Shown here: positions 12,263-24,803 of the stretch, one piece after another | Numbering within the stretch: the stretch's first letter is position 1 | Layout: the number at the start of each line of letters is the position of its first letter | NCBI RefSeq assembly: GCF_019649055.1 | Contig: NW_026570365.1 | Span: 1-64,000, forward strand | Direction: 5' to 3' | DNA: 64,000 bases | Source of the DNA: Paramacrobiotus metropolitanus | Lineage: Eukaryota > Tardigrada > Eutardigrada > Parachela > Macrobiotidae | Notes under the pieces: generated by a model | What the model saw: the letters and a program-made list of their open reading frames with translations, nothing else | What the model was told of the DNA's origin: nothing | The model's database searches: none | Position numbers and translations under genes: made by a program

Positions 12263-15200
12263 ATGGATCTCACAGAAGAAGACGCTGCCTTTTATGCCCG
12301 CTTAAATTGCACGGTAAACAGCTCGGTGGACGTGCTGATGTTTGTGGACCAGAGTGATCCCGGCTACTTGACCCAGAGATATAACCACATCAGCATCCTG
12401 CTCGTTTTGGCCGGTTTCGGTGTGGTACTCAATGCCAGCATGATTGCGATACTGCTGAAGAGTGCCTTGTATCGTCATTCGACGTTAAGCATACTGGTAG
12501 GTTAACAATCGTGTTTTAGTTGGAATTATTCTGTAACAATAAATTGTATGCCGTGGAATAATTATCTACTGCAACATCATTATGGCACACAGTAGTTATG
12601 CTAAATCGATCCAAATCATACTTACAATAATTATGATTATATAAATTAAGATAAAAGTTGCGCAAACCATCTGCTGAGCTATTTCCTCATCATGATTCCT
12701 GCAGACCGTCGAGAAAAATATGAACGTGTGAAATTTACGACCATAAAAGAATACGTACCGGTTCCCAGGTTTCGTGGTTTTGGCCAATGGCCATTGTGCT
12801 CATAATGACCTCACCTTACCTCACCTCACCTCACCTCACCTCACCTCACCTCACCTCACCTCACCTCACCTCACCTCACCTCACCTCACCTCACCTCACC
12901 TCACCTCACCTCACCTCATCTCATCTCACCTCACCTCACCTCACCTCATTTAAAACTGCCGAAAAGGCACGTAGGGTTGTTTTAACACAAGCGCCGTAAC
13001 GCACATCTGCTGTATCTTTTACGCATGTCCGTAGATTCTGCACTGTAGTGGAAACCCTGCTCTGTATAATGCAATTTTATTTTGCTGAAAAGTGTTCAAA
13101 AATGCTGAAAATTTGATAAAGTTAGAGAATTAGTTACTTTTGCGACACTTGCAGCATTCTATAAACCGCTTGGTGTGGCAGCGTAATGCGGTTCTTGTAT
13201 TAAAAAGTTTTCAAAACTCCCGTTCGTTTTCTTTTTTATTTTCGTTTCAAGAAGCGGCTTTTTAGCAGTATTTCTACAACCGCAATACTGCGAGAAATAC
13301 GCTTTATTGCTCCTTATTCGATTCGATAGATTCGATAGAATTCTATTGAACAAGGAGCAATAAAACGTATGAAACGGTTTTGCAAATGCGCTGCCTAGCT
13401 AGCTGGAAGGAAGCTAATGCGGAATCAACAGATTTGCGTTAACGATGCACAGAAATATTACACAAAATCAATCGAACGTGAAATACGACGGGTGTTAATG
13501 AGCGTACACAAGTATGTTTACCAAATCAGCGTAATGATGCGCACACAGATAGGTGCGGGCATGCGGAGAGTACGGGTAAGACGAGACGACGATAGAGTGA
13601 CAACTTAATCACTTGAGCGCTTCAGTGTCATAATAACTGATAATTTTGAAATGAGGCACCTCTCGATAAGAAAATGCCCCGAGAGAAAAATAAGGGACTT
13701 GCTAGAATGCAGTCAGTTTAATTGTTATCACAATAATTATTAGAGATTTGCATCATGCGTGTATCGATGTATGCAGTTAATGATATTACTAATTTGCATA
13801 AGAGTAATAATAATAATAAACAATATCATCATTAGTAGTAATAATAATAAACAAATACCATAAAAGATTTCCGTGGTGGTGGTGCTTTAAATGATTAATC
13901 TTAAATCCCCTAATAAGTATTTACCAGCACGGGTAAGGTATATACCACATAAACATATACAACCACCAGCACGGGCTCGCCTAACATTTGCAGTTACCGG
14001 CTGCTAATAAAATTTGTAATCCGTAATAGCGATTTGTTACGTTGTACATGTGTCACCAATTTGAGCTATTCTTCGTGCTCTATCATCGAAGAATTTGCTC
14101 ATAAAAAAAATTATACTCAAGTATCTTTAGCACGCTAACATTAACCGGCTGGTTTGTTGTTTTGTTGTTTTTATAGGATTTGTCGTTTTAAAATTTTGCA
14201 GCGGGGTAATTTATGTTTGTTTATCTTTTGCAGTTATTGCAGTTGTTTGCGGCTAATTTGCTGGTGTCGGTGTTCTGTCTTCTGGCTGACGGGATCTGGA
14301 ACATCACCGTGCAGTGGTTGGGTGGGGATTTTCTCTGCAGAATCATCAAGTTTTGCCAAATGTTCAGGTGCGTTTTACAACTATCACACTACTGCATTTT
14401 ACGTTTCCGCGGACCGGACCTTTATCGGGCAAGATAATGGTGTGTTGATGTTTGACTTCCGTATCGTGCGTACAGATAGTATGTATGGTGCAGCTAGCAG
14501 GATCCGGATGTAATGATCAGGCGCGCCACGAGCAGAGTAATTGACTCCCCGATGGTCCGCTACAGCCCAGTTGGAAAACACGCGTGCTTTTTAGCGGCAC
14601 GGCGGGAATTTGTTGTTAGTGCACACAATACAATGAAGGTCGACTAGGGACTATGTGTGCCATTGTTAGCGCTGGTCTCCGCTGCCAGCATTGGCAATGC
14701 TAATCGGTCAGACAAACGCTCCGCATATTGCCGGCACGCTCAGTGTCCGCATGTATCATTTTAACTCGCTTCTCACTTCATTTTTATGCTGCCGAAAGAA
14801 ATCAATATCCCAGCCAAGCGGAAACCTGGAGTGCTAAATTTCATAATCATGAGTGAATTTAAAAAATTTCAAGGAACTGATGGTAACAGAGCAGTATCAA
14901 ACATTACTGCTGCCTCCGGCTGGAAAATATTTTGCAGCTGATACCCGACAGTACCAAAAAAATAAATAAACATGTTAACCAGGAATGTACGCTCGCTTTT
15001 GGCGGGCACTGCATGACCATGCAAAACGCAGCAGTGGATCTAAAAATGCTTTTTATTTAATTACGGTATATATCTGTAGTAGAAAAGGTGAATGTTACGA
15101 TTATGAAGAATGTTTAAAAAAATTCAGTTAGACTTCCCGGACAAATGCATATTCCGCGGTTCTAAGATAATATAAATTTTGGATGCAATATTTTTGCCGG

Positions 15201-18200
15201 CCATATTGAAAAATATTCTATGAAAGCTACTTGGAGGGAAATAGCGGTCTAATTTCGGTGGCCGTCCTTCAGACCCGGCGGATGCATGGTTTTACCGATT
15301 ATAGACGTGTTACTGGGCAACAGTTATTGCAGTTTCCAAATTTTATCTTTGACGATTTGAGTAACGCCTAGTCTTGTTTGTTTTACTCGCTCATCATTCG
15401 AAAAGACGGCGGGAACGTTCCCGGCAAAAGCCAAAGTATTTTCAACATAAACGGATTTTTAAGTACGGTTTTTAGAAATTCGTTACACGTTAAACAGCTG
15501 CAGCCCTCCATGAAAATGCACTGCCCATTATCAGACCAGGAGGCAGTTTGTCCGTTCCGGTATTGTGTTGTCAGAACAAAAACGGATCAATAGAAAGGCT
15601 CCTTACATGTTAGCAGGCACGCAGCGCACTCACAGAAAATCAGCCAACCTAATTTGATCACTACCAAGACATTCAGGAAGTCACTGTCCACATTACCCTT
15701 TAATTAAGTCACACATGATTTCCTCAGCAAATCCATTTCTTTTGTCAAACAAATCAGACACAACCCGCATCGTTCGTTCTGCTGCAACGCCACCGGAAAA
15801 ACCGGTTCACTGCAAAGCAGAATAAGCGGCGCTTAATCGGGGCCGGCACGCAGTAATTCGCTGCAGCTCATCCCTTGCGGTTAATGCTTGCGCGTGCGCT
15901 CACGTCAGTAATTATCTCGTAAAGTATTGTTGTCTTCTCCATATTTAACCCGGATGTCATGTGCTGCAGAACACTGATTTATATGTAATAATGATATTTT
16001 CAGTTTATACGCCACCAACCTGATCCTCACCGGGATAAGCATTGAGACTTGCATTACTGTGACCTTTCCGCTGAGTAAATCCAGTAGGGCGGAGAGTCAA
16101 TCCCGAGTCAAAATCATCAGCGGATTTACCTGGGTCGTCTCCTCACTGTGCAGTGTACCGCAGGTGAGATCTGCTGTCGGTTGCTACAAAATATGCAGCA
16201 AAATTATGCCGGTACGGGCAACACAACAGTTGAACTGGGAATAGCGTGGCAAAAGTTACGTCAGGCTGCTAAAGCAGCTTGGGCGGCAATAAAACATTTC
16301 CAGCAACCAATTTGGATCGGTTGTGAATGATGTGAAAACAGTTGAACTTTACTGAACACAGACAGGCTGGGCTGTTTCTAAAACTTTTGGAATTTTACGC
16401 AAAGAAAACAACTCTACATAAATCCTTTAGAGGTTTGCACGGAAAATAACAGTCTACAAATGTGCCCGTGTATAAAAAAATGCTGTATTCGCTCCGTAAA
16501 GTTATTCCAGAACTAAATGCGCCCAAGTACGTACGTTAGAAAATATAGCAGAGGAAAGATGCGTGAAAAAGGCAGGTATGTTTAAAGTGCAGCTGCTGTC
16601 TGTTAGCCGTCGTTGTTTCAAATAACCACGTGCTAGAAAGACAGTTAATATATGGTTCCGACTCTATTAAATGCAAATTCGTACAGCAATTTTAATGTGA
16701 AACCATCGAGACATATGTAAATTCATGAAAAATAAGCCAAATAAAAACCTCAAAAACACCTGATGCAGCATTATTTTTCATGAGATATTCAAACCACTTT
16801 TTGAAAAGGTTGTATACCAAAATAACGTATTTTGTAACGTATTTTGTATGATCACGAAGTGATTTTGCAATATACCCGTTAAAGATATTTTCAAAAGCAA
16901 CAATTCGAAACATTTACGGAAAAACGGCAACTTTTTGGAAATAATCATGCTGTTGTGTGAGCATCCTTCCAGATTAGAACTCCATGGGTAATATAATCAA
17001 ATCTTAACGAAAACATCTTCGCTGAGTCGGCATTTTTGTAGGCGGTGATTTTCCATGCGGAGCGTGCGCCGATTTGCGCTAAATTCTATCAGTGCGTAAC
17101 GCATGGCTTCTACTCGAGCACCGACCAAGAGCTCGCCTATACCATGGCCACCCTCATTGTCATGTGCATGGTCCCGTTGTGCGTTATTATTGTCTGCTAC
17201 TTGGTGATTTCCGTGGCCATTACGAAGGAATCAAGGATTGCAGCCGGGAGTCCTGGTAGGCGGTCGATCATCAGAAGAGACCATATCACACTATTTTTTT
17301 GTTGCGATTCCGGGGTGCTTTGATTAGTGTTTCCTTAATGACCATTAATATAAGCTTTTGTAATGCTCTGGAATCACGTAACTGTAGTGCTTGAAATGTG
17401 TCTCACGTGTTGATATTTATTGTTATATTATTCAACATAAACATAATTATACTGATTCCTAATGTGCAATATAGTGTATAATATGTACTGTTAATGCAAC
17501 ATAGTCACGTGACTTAGGTTTATTGTATTTAGCGGAACACACCTGTTAATCCACTGAGCATTTACCGCACCCACACTTTTCACCGGAATCGATAGATTTA
17601 TGCGAATTACATAATATAATGCGTAATCCGTATCCTTGCACGCCATTTATTAGACCCTTATACAGTATATCCAGATTCACACACTGCAAATTTGAGTTCT
17701 GTTTTTGCTGAATGATCATCATCCACAATCACAACTAGCACCTCAGGTTTGCCGCACGATAGTAAGGAAAAACTAAAAAAGATAAGAAAAACGAAAAAAA
17801 AAGAAACGAAGAAAAACGAAGATATGAAAAAATTAAAAAAACACCTACTGTGAATGGCAACAATCTATATACTGGGCAGCAGGATTATGTAAAATACAAG
17901 TCCATGTAGTCCATGTATTGTATGTAGTCCATGGTGCTCTACACTATGTCGGCCAGCGATTCGTCGGCTACCGAATTTCAGCTGCCCGATGTGAAGCGAG
18001 GTCCGGTGTTGGTCAACAAAATATAGTTTCTGCGAGATTTCGTTCAACGATTTCGAGCGAGAGCAGTAGTCGGGTAGCGATACTTAAAATTAGCTCTTAG
18101 TACTGAAAAACTACTAGTGACATGCTGCCGCTCAAAATCAAAGTTTTACTAGCAACTTCCAAAGCAACGAGATCATTTCTGAGAGAGTCCGTGTATTAAC

Positions 18201-19227
18201 ACACTTTATGCATGTATTTATAATTATTACATCACACGAGTATGTGGTTCTAGCAGTTATTACCTAAATTTTTCATGAAAAAGATTTAATTCAGCTCTTT
18301 TTTCTTGCTTAGATTCTGTCGTTAATTTGAGGATGTGCCCATGTCAGTGCCACCTAGAAGAAACCAGCATTTCCATGTCTAGTATGCAGAACACCGTGAT
18401 GCTGTGTCCGGGCAGTACGGGCCAGGGGAAACGGATGTACCGGAAAACCCGGCAGATATCGTTGTGGATGACTTTCATTACGGCTGCCAGCTTTGTTATC
18501 TGCTGGGGTAAGTCTGATCAGCAGGTATAACAAACGGAAAGTATTTATAGTACTGTACCTTACCTAAAAATACACTATACTTACGGCGTAATGACCAAAT
18601 TAAACTTCCTTTCCGTTGACTCCAACACAGATCGATCGCGTTCTCGTAGTATTCCTTGAGACTAATTCAGTCGGTAACATCAAGGAAACAATCCGTTTGA
18701 CTGTACCCTCGTGCTTGCAGTGCCGTACTATGTGGGAATGCTGGGATATTTGTTCCACTGGAGCATCTCCTCTCGGACAATGACTATCATTTTTTGTCTG
18801 GGTAAGCGTTGGTTTTATGAAAATCAGAAAACACAAGCATAAAGCGAAGCGCGATTCTGAAGAAAATATAAGCATTAAATAAATTCAAATAAAATAAACT
18901 GAATATAAAACGTTCCAGGAAACACATGCAGGTTAACAAGATACCGGTGTCTTTGTGAATTTTACGCCTTGGGCTACTCTTGCAAGCCTGAAGAAACCAG
19001 CAAAATATTTTATCTGAAAAGAATTTGCAGCGTCCCGAGCCGCCTGACATTATTTTGTTTTAATAAATTTAGGAATGAGTTTTTCGGTGGTCAATCCGAT
19101 TATTTTTGGCGGATTTTTGTTAACCCGTCATTCCATCTGGAGCAACCAACAATGGCACTACACAGTTAGACGACCTTCTATTTTCTCGTTCATTTGCTCT
19201 ACAGAGCACGTACCGTATTTTGCATAA
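12263..19227 (+). CDS. GnRH/AKH/corazonin-receptor-like GPCR, seven exons
   Basis: The exons are 12263-12496, 14234-14367, 16004-16163, 17042-17255, 18313-18507, 18721-18801 and 19073-19227. All have GT-AG borders and the phases (0,2,0,1,1,1) close exactly on a TAA, giving 390 residues. The protein is a class A GPCR of the plasma membrane. The N-terminus has NCT/NSS glycosylation sites, and TM1 is in exon 1. Exon 2 holds TM2 and the family-specific WNITVQWLGGDFLCR block with the TM3 cysteine. Exon 3 (TM3-TM4) ends SSLCSVPQ, joining to AVIFHAER in exon 4. The second disulphide cysteine is in YQCVTHG, followed by TM5. TM6 ends VICW, joined to VPYYVG, and TM7 ends NPIIFGGF. These blocks are those of the GnRH/adipokinetic-hormone/corazonin receptor superfamily; the exact ligand cannot be read. 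The DRY-equivalent is IETCI, so the key arginine is replaced by threonine. Exon 2 could alternatively start 9 bases later at a second CAG. Confidence 0.88.
12808..12950 (+). repeat. (CTCAC)n pentanucleotide microsatellite
   Basis: About 28 near-perfect copies of the 5-base unit CTCAC, with a few CTCAT and CTTAC variants, lie inside intron 1 of the GPCR. The ORF across it (repeated SPHLT) is an artefact of the repeat. Confidence 0.97.
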
Positions 19228-21640
19228 TTTATTCTGGTTTTGCATCTGCCGACACTGTCGTATCATAGTCTACGTGTAAAACGCTTGTTTTACTGGATAA
19301 TTTCCTTTTTAATGGTGGTACAAGTACAGCGACTGCGACAGGGATATTTGGTGTTTTGACTGTTCTGTTATGGTACGGAATTTGTGCTATAGCTTCATCC
19401 TGTTTAAATAAATTTACTATACTCCGTATCATATCTGGAATAGCGATGAAATAAGATTAACCTTAAATAAGGCATGACCGCCACTGGCGGTTATGCCTGC
19501 ATAAGCAGACAGCAACCTGGAATTACAAAAATTCTGGTGATGCAAGTAAACATGCCAAAAAACCCTTCGCGTTGGGATCGGCGGCCGAGGGGTGTCCTAC
19601 GGCTAAATGCACCAAAAAAGAGCCCGCCCGCGGCTGACATTGTTGCTAATGCTGTGCAGGACGTTGATATTATATTGTCGAACTGAGTCATTAAAATCCA
19701 GCAAACCCACACTTACACTCGAAAACTGCTAAGACGCTGAAGTGGTAGGCACTAATGATGCTGACCAGTAATGTACGATTAAGGTGCAGTGCTGGAAGTA
19801 GTTATATGTGAGGAAATACCGGTTTCTATGAAAAAGGAGTCTTGATAATACAACCAGGATTGAACGAAACCATCAACAGGTTTACTGCAATCTTAACGTT
19901 CCACCTTACTTACGAGCCGCTTTATGGACAGAGTAGAAAAAACTAACCTAAAAAACTTGGTAAAATGTTTTTGATAAAACTGGCTCGGTTATGCTGCTAG
20001 TCAGCTGAACTATATATTTAGCGACATACACCAAAAGGTGCGCCGAACTTTATATATAATCGTGGGAAATGAACACGGAAGCGCACTTCCAATCGGCTAT
20101 ACGTGGTTTCGGAAAGCTCCACGCTCGCTTTCCAGCAGTGAAGTGAAGGAGTGAAGTGAAGGTGAGATGGAGGACATGGAGTGAAGGTAAGACGGGAAAA
20201 GGCAGCATATAAGAATAAATAGGCTGCGATTATTGAAACATGGGACGGGATCCTGGAAAATACTTTAAATATACTCCAAGTTCTAAAAAACTATGAAATT
20301 GTATCGGTTGTACCAGAGGTACAGAGCACCGTGCCACTTGCGTGCTCTTTGCATGTAATCTGCTTTAGAAATACGGTATTCTTGAAAACAGATCACAACC
20401 TGGGAACGATTACGTTATCCAATTAAGGTGATGTCAAAAATTAGGAATAACTTACAATCAATTTTGTAAGTATTGTTAAACAGCCGATAATCGCGCCGAC
20501 ATTCCGTTCATATATCCCACGCTTATTCACAGACTCCGTGAACGCAGCCGAATCCCGTGCGGACCCCAAAAGGTCACGGGCGCATGCATTCAGTGCCCGT
20601 GTTTCTCCGCCTTTCCCGTGCATCTAGTCATGACGCTAATTACGATAAATGTCCAGCATCAACAGGCATCTGCCCCTGTACTCCTTATTCAAAACATCTG
20701 ATAACTACTGCCTGTATTCTACAGAAAACTGATCGTGTTTAATCTTTGCGGCATCACGTTTTTCTTAGCACTTACAACGTTTGAACGGATGCGAGCAAGG
20801 TATGTCCTTGGTGGGGAATGTTAAGTTAACATTAAAACAATAGAAAAACTGTTGAAAATTTGCCGAATTCTTTATTTAACCTCTGGAGATATTTGTAGGT
20901 GCTCTGAAATTTCAAAATATTATAAGATTTTGGGACGTCATTGTGTCAGCTGCGTGTCAGCTGGTTCTTCGAAAACTGATGTACTGGCTTTAAAGTGTAC
21001 ACTGCCCGGCGTGCCCACTGAACAGAAGCGGACTTGACAGCCCATGTTGTTGGGAACGTTGTGAGTTTTGTTGGCTCAGACCTTATAAAACAGCATTCGA
21101 TGTGTCGACATTGTACATTCACCCATGGCCATGACCGACTAATCTGCTCCTACCCTGCAGATTCTTTTCGTCACATATAGGCAAAAAAATCCTGTTCGTA
21201 AGCACCGCCGAACTGATTATTCATGGTTAGCAGTGAGAACACATTAATGCGCCTTAGTAGTTTAATCTGCCAGTGTGACATTTTATGCCCGGTATCATTT
21301 CCTTTGTTTTTCATCGGATCTACCTACACAGTATATTAAAATGAGATTTTCCATGATATTGGCTTTATAGTTTTGCCGTTGTCTCCTGATCTGCGGGAAC
21401 GTGTCGGCCCCTTCCTTATCAGTGTCATGGAATTGTCCACAGCTCTAGTTAGATTTGATTTGTAAGTTGCAGTCATTTGCAGTAATTCTACAACCTTGAA
21501 AAACTATTCACAGTTTGGATTCCTTTTGTTTGCAGTTTTTCTTAAAGTCCAAATTCCCAAGCATTCTTCCGCAATATCTTTTTGCAGTTATTTCGCCAGT
21601 ATATTTATTGGAAAGGAAAGCATCATATTATCGAATTAAA
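19228..21640. other. no assembled gene; two orphan exon-like stretches
   Basis: Two stretches have acceptor and donor signals and hydrophobic translations. One at 20725-20799 contains FNLCGITFFLALTTFERMR; the other at 21371-21461 contains GPFLISVMELSTALV. Both could be pieces of a multi-span membrane protein, but their reading phases do not join, and I could not find the connecting exons. On the minus strand an exon-like stretch at about 20456-20524 (KRGIYERNVGAIIGCL, donor GTAAGT) is equally unresolved. Confidence 0.25.
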
Positions 21641-21861
21641 ATCAAATAAACACGAGTAAAAGTTTTATTACAAGATTAATGTTACCGCTTCCGGAGTCCA
21701 CTGTGGGCACTGGAACCCCGGCTGCTGGGAAGCTGGTACTCTCGGCAATCGGCTGAGTGCGGTGACCGTGGGTCAACGAGAAGCCGGCCGACCGGGGGTC
21801 GGCAGAGGAGAGCGACCAGTGCCCTGCACAACCGAAGGCCCCAAACAAAACCCCAAACAAA

Positions 21862-22833
21862 TCATCGGTAAGGATTGATGCCGTCGACAGGCACAGTGCC
21901 GCGGATATATTTCGCGAAACATCCGGATTTCCATCGGCCGGTACGTTGAATTTGGCTGTCTTCGCATCCTGCCAAGGCGGCTGTCGTTGTGCCGCCGATG
22001 CGGAAGCTGTGGGTACTGTACTTCTGGTGATCCGGAAGCGCACGCAAAAGTTTCTTCAAGGTGAAATCGACTGCAGAGCGGGTAAGGTAGGCACCGCTAG
22101 ACTGAATGAAGAGCGGTTCACGTTGGCTGGCCATGGTCGTCCTAACCGCTGTGTACGCGCGTAAGGATTCCACGGGATACACGGAACGCCCGGTCTTGCG
22201 CAGTGACAGACGATAACCATACCCGAACTGATCCGTCTTTGTTGACTTCAGATTCAGAACGACAGAATCTGTGTGGAGTGTGACGTCTTCCAAGAGGAGG
22301 GTCTGCTTGGCTGCAAACTGATTGGGCGCAGCAGCGGTATATTCGCTCACCCTCAAGAGTCCGGTGAAAGCCGCAGTGAAGGCTGCCCAGTACATTTTCT
22401 TATCGAGGGAAGGCAGGCTGGACTTCGATATTTCGTCTTTCAGGTGACGCATAATCTGCAGCGTGATGGGCAGGCGTTGGTCACGTTGTTGTCCAGATAA
22501 GCGCTGGTAACCGTCCATTGCACGCATCACGACGTTTGAGCCAGCGAACGGAGTTAAGCCACGTTCAACATGCAGCTTACTAATAGCGGCTAAATACACC
22601 TTTGCGGTTGATGGCGCAACATTCCGCAAATGCAAATGCGCGATAAAACGGAGAAGGGTTTCTTTTGATGCCGGCAGGCTGGTTTCACCGTGCGCGCGGC
22701 AGTACGTGGCAAACTGGTGCCATCCGGAACCATATGTATTTCTGGTACTCTGCGCCAAGTGTTGTTTTTGTAGCATGGACGCAACATCGTTCAGCTGACC
22801 GAGGCCGTGTAGCTGCTCTGTAAATCGCTCCAT
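21862..22833 (-). CDS. tyrosine recombinase of the DIRS-type element
   Basis: The 323-residue ORF is a phage-integrase-family recombinase. The N-terminal SAM-like DNA-binding half contains STRNTYGSGWHQFATYC and STAKVYLAAISKLH. The catalytic half has the first arginine in GLLRVSEYTA, HSFRIGG as the H-x-x-R box, GRWKS for the W/H position, and the nucleophile tyrosine in AKYIRG near the C-terminus. All catalytic residues appear to be present. The start overlaps the end of the RT/RNase H ORF by about 43 bases in a different frame, as is common in this class, so translation may depend on reinitiation, or an upstream in-frame start may be used. Confidence 0.9.
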   Translation of the reverse strand: MERFTEQLHGLGQLNDVASMLQKQHLAQSTRNTYGSGWHQFATYCRAHGETSLPASKETLLRFIAHLHLRNVAPSTAKVYLAAISKLHVERGLTPFAGSNVVMRAMDGYQRLSGQQRDQRLPITLQIMRHLKDEISKSSLPSLDKKMYWAAFTAAFTGLLRVSEYTAAAPNQFAAKQTLLLEDVTLHTDSVVLNLKSTKTDQFGYGYRLSLRKTGRSVYPVESLRAYTAVRTTMASQREPLFIQSSGAYLTRSAVDFTLKKLLRALPDHQKYSTHSFRIGGTTTAALAGCEDSQIQRTGRWKSGCFAKYIRGTVPVDGINPYR

Positions 22834-24803
22834 ATGTCGGGAAGACTGTCGGGGTAGAGGTTGGCTGCGGGTGCTAGCCGGCGAAACCGGTCTACCTGAA
22901 AGCGGGAGATTGCATCAGCTACGCCGTTATCACATCCACTAATATGTTTGATGGTGAAGTGGAAGTTTCCTTCTGCTGCGATCATGGTCATTCTGCGCAT
23001 GAGGTCAAGCACAGCTCGATTGGTTGAGCCTAACTTATCCCAAGCCTCACAGACTCCCAGATTGTCACAGTGAAACATAACGTTCTTGTTCCGAAACGAT
23101 TGCTGCCACAGCGTTATCGCGAACAAGACGCCTAACATCTCCAGATACTCGATGCACGGCATGGCATCCTTAATCCATTGTGGCCATGGAGATGCAAACC
23201 AGCGGCCGCTGTAATAACCGCCCACTCCAAGGCGGCCCGAGGCATCGGTAGAGAGGTGCAACGTGTCTGGCCTGCTCCATTCTGGCTCCAGAATAGTAGC
23301 TGAACCATTCCAAGCGGGCAGAAACCTGAGCCACCAAGCGATGTCCAACTGAAAGTCAGCGTCTAGTTGAATGGCTGTGACAAACCGGGGTCTGTGAGTG
23401 GACAGACCGGACATTTTGTGAATGAGACGTCTTAAGTAAAGCCTACCAGCCGGCACACATTTGGTTGCAAACTGTAACGAGCCGACAAGACTCTGCAGTT
23501 CTACCAACGAGCATGACGTTTTCTTCGACCAGGACCGAAGCAGCTCAGTTAGATTGTTGAGCTTTCCTTCTGGTAAAGACAAAGTCTGAGCAACGGAATC
23601 GATAGTTATTCCCAGAAAGACTATGCGCGTGCATGGGCCCTCTAGCTTGTTTGCTGCGAGCGGAACACCCAATTCGTCACACAGTTTCATGAACAAACTG
23701 ACCAATTCAGCGCATCTACTACCAACCGGCGCGATGATTAGGTAATCATCAATGTAGTGTAAAAGTGCAACGTGGCCGGAAATCTTGCAAAATATCCAGT
23801 GTATGGCATCAGAGCACATACAAAATAAGCGCGGCGCGGAGCGGCAGCCAAAAGGTAAAACCACGTCGTGGTAATATTTACCTTTGAACTTGTAGCCAAG
23901 AAGGTTCCACTGAGAGCGGCGTACAGGAATTAGGCGGAACGCATTGGCAATGTCCAGTTTCGCCATCACTGCGCCCTTTCCATATGCGGCGATCAGCTTA
24001 GTGGCGTCGTCCACAGAACAAAACTTCAAAGGTGGTTCATCCTTTGCGATGAAGTCGTTGACGGATGTTCCAGTCGGTTGGGAGAGGTCCATAATTGTGC
24101 GAAATCCACCGCTGGACTTCGGTCTAACACCAAGAGCGTTGCAAACAAAGTTTGGTAGTGGCGGCCGGTCGAAAGGGCCGAGTGCGTGACCACATTTAAC
24201 GCTGTTCTCAATTGATGATGAAATTGCTTCAGGATTTTCATCTGCAGTGCGGGAATTTTTTGTGTAGCGGGATAATTCTGGGCCGCGGTATCCAATATCC
24301 GCTCCGTCAGTGATCATGCGGATCAAATCTTCGACAAACGTTCGGTCAGGATGTGCTGACAGGAGTTTTTTGAAGGCCGCCGGTTTAAGTGGCGTACTAC
24401 TCCTAACGGCGTTCAGCTCGCTTGTCATACCGACGGGGGCAATTGTATTCGGCGTGACCTTCGGAATTGCATTCGCTGCACTCGTGCAAGCGTCCTCGGC
24501 GGCATGGTGTTGTGCAGTTTCCTTTGTTGAAATTGTTGCAGATTTCGCCCTCTGCAGCCGGGCGCCCGCGAAAGGGCTGCTTACAATCCCGTGCGACGTG
24601 GCCCACCTCCTTGCAGCGTCCGCACTGCAGCGTGCTATGTCGTGGGTTCGACAAGCCGCTAGTGCTGGCTGTTCGTGCAGTGAGAGTCTTGGGATTAGCG
24701 ATGCACTCCTGGAAAGACTCTTCATGGCGTCGCGTCCAGATTTCAAAATCAAGGGGGTTATTGGCAGCGTAGTTCCGGAATTGCATGTCATATTCCATGA
24801 CAT
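22791..24803 (-). CDS. reverse transcriptase-RNase H polyprotein of the DIRS-type element
   Basis: The open frame is 670 codons, but only from roughly residue 135 on does it look like true pol sequence; the first 400 bases overlap gag in another frame and are probably not translated as pol. RT motifs in order: FRTIMDLSQP, AKLDIANAFRLIPV, PFGCRSAPRLF, and the catalytic box YIDDYL, followed by FLGITID. RNase H follows with STDAS, YLEML, HCDNLG and NGVADAIS carrying the four acidic residues. The enzyme copies the element RNA and removes the template. Both catalytic centres look intact. Confidence 0.9.
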   Translation of the reverse strand: MSWNMTCNSGTTLPITPLILKSGRDAMKSLSRSASLIPRLSLHEQPALAACRTHDIARCSADAARRWATSHGIVSSPFAGARLQRAKSATISTKETAQHHAAEDACTSAANAIPKVTPNTIAPVGMTSELNAVRSSTPLKPAAFKKLLSAHPDRTFVEDLIRMITDGADIGYRGPELSRYTKNSRTADENPEAISSSIENSVKCGHALGPFDRPPLPNFVCNALGVRPKSSGGFRTIMDLSQPTGTSVNDFIAKDEPPLKFCSVDDATKLIAAYGKGAVMAKLDIANAFRLIPVRRSQWNLLGYKFKGKYYHDVVLPFGCRSAPRLFCMCSDAIHWIFCKISGHVALLHYIDDYLIIAPVGSRCAELVSLFMKLCDELGVPLAANKLEGPCTRIVFLGITIDSVAQTLSLPEGKLNNLTELLRSWSKKTSCSLVELQSLVGSLQFATKCVPAGRLYLRRLIHKMSGLSTHRPRFVTAIQLDADFQLDIAWWLRFLPAWNGSATILEPEWSRPDTLHLSTDASGRLGVGGYYSGRWFASPWPQWIKDAMPCIEYLEMLGVLFAITLWQQSFRNKNVMFHCDNLGVCEAWDKLGSTNRAVLDLMRRMTMIAAEGNFHFTIKHISGCDNGVADAISRFQVDRFRRLAPAANLYPDSLPDIWSDLQSSYTASVS

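Noticed and set aside
12787-12999. ORF with repeated SPHLT
   Set aside because: It is the translation of the CTCAC microsatellite inside GPCR intron 1.
20725-21461. Two hydrophobic exon-like stretches considered as one membrane-protein gene
   Set aside because: The first ends in phase 2 while the second would need phase 1, and no intermediate exon was found.
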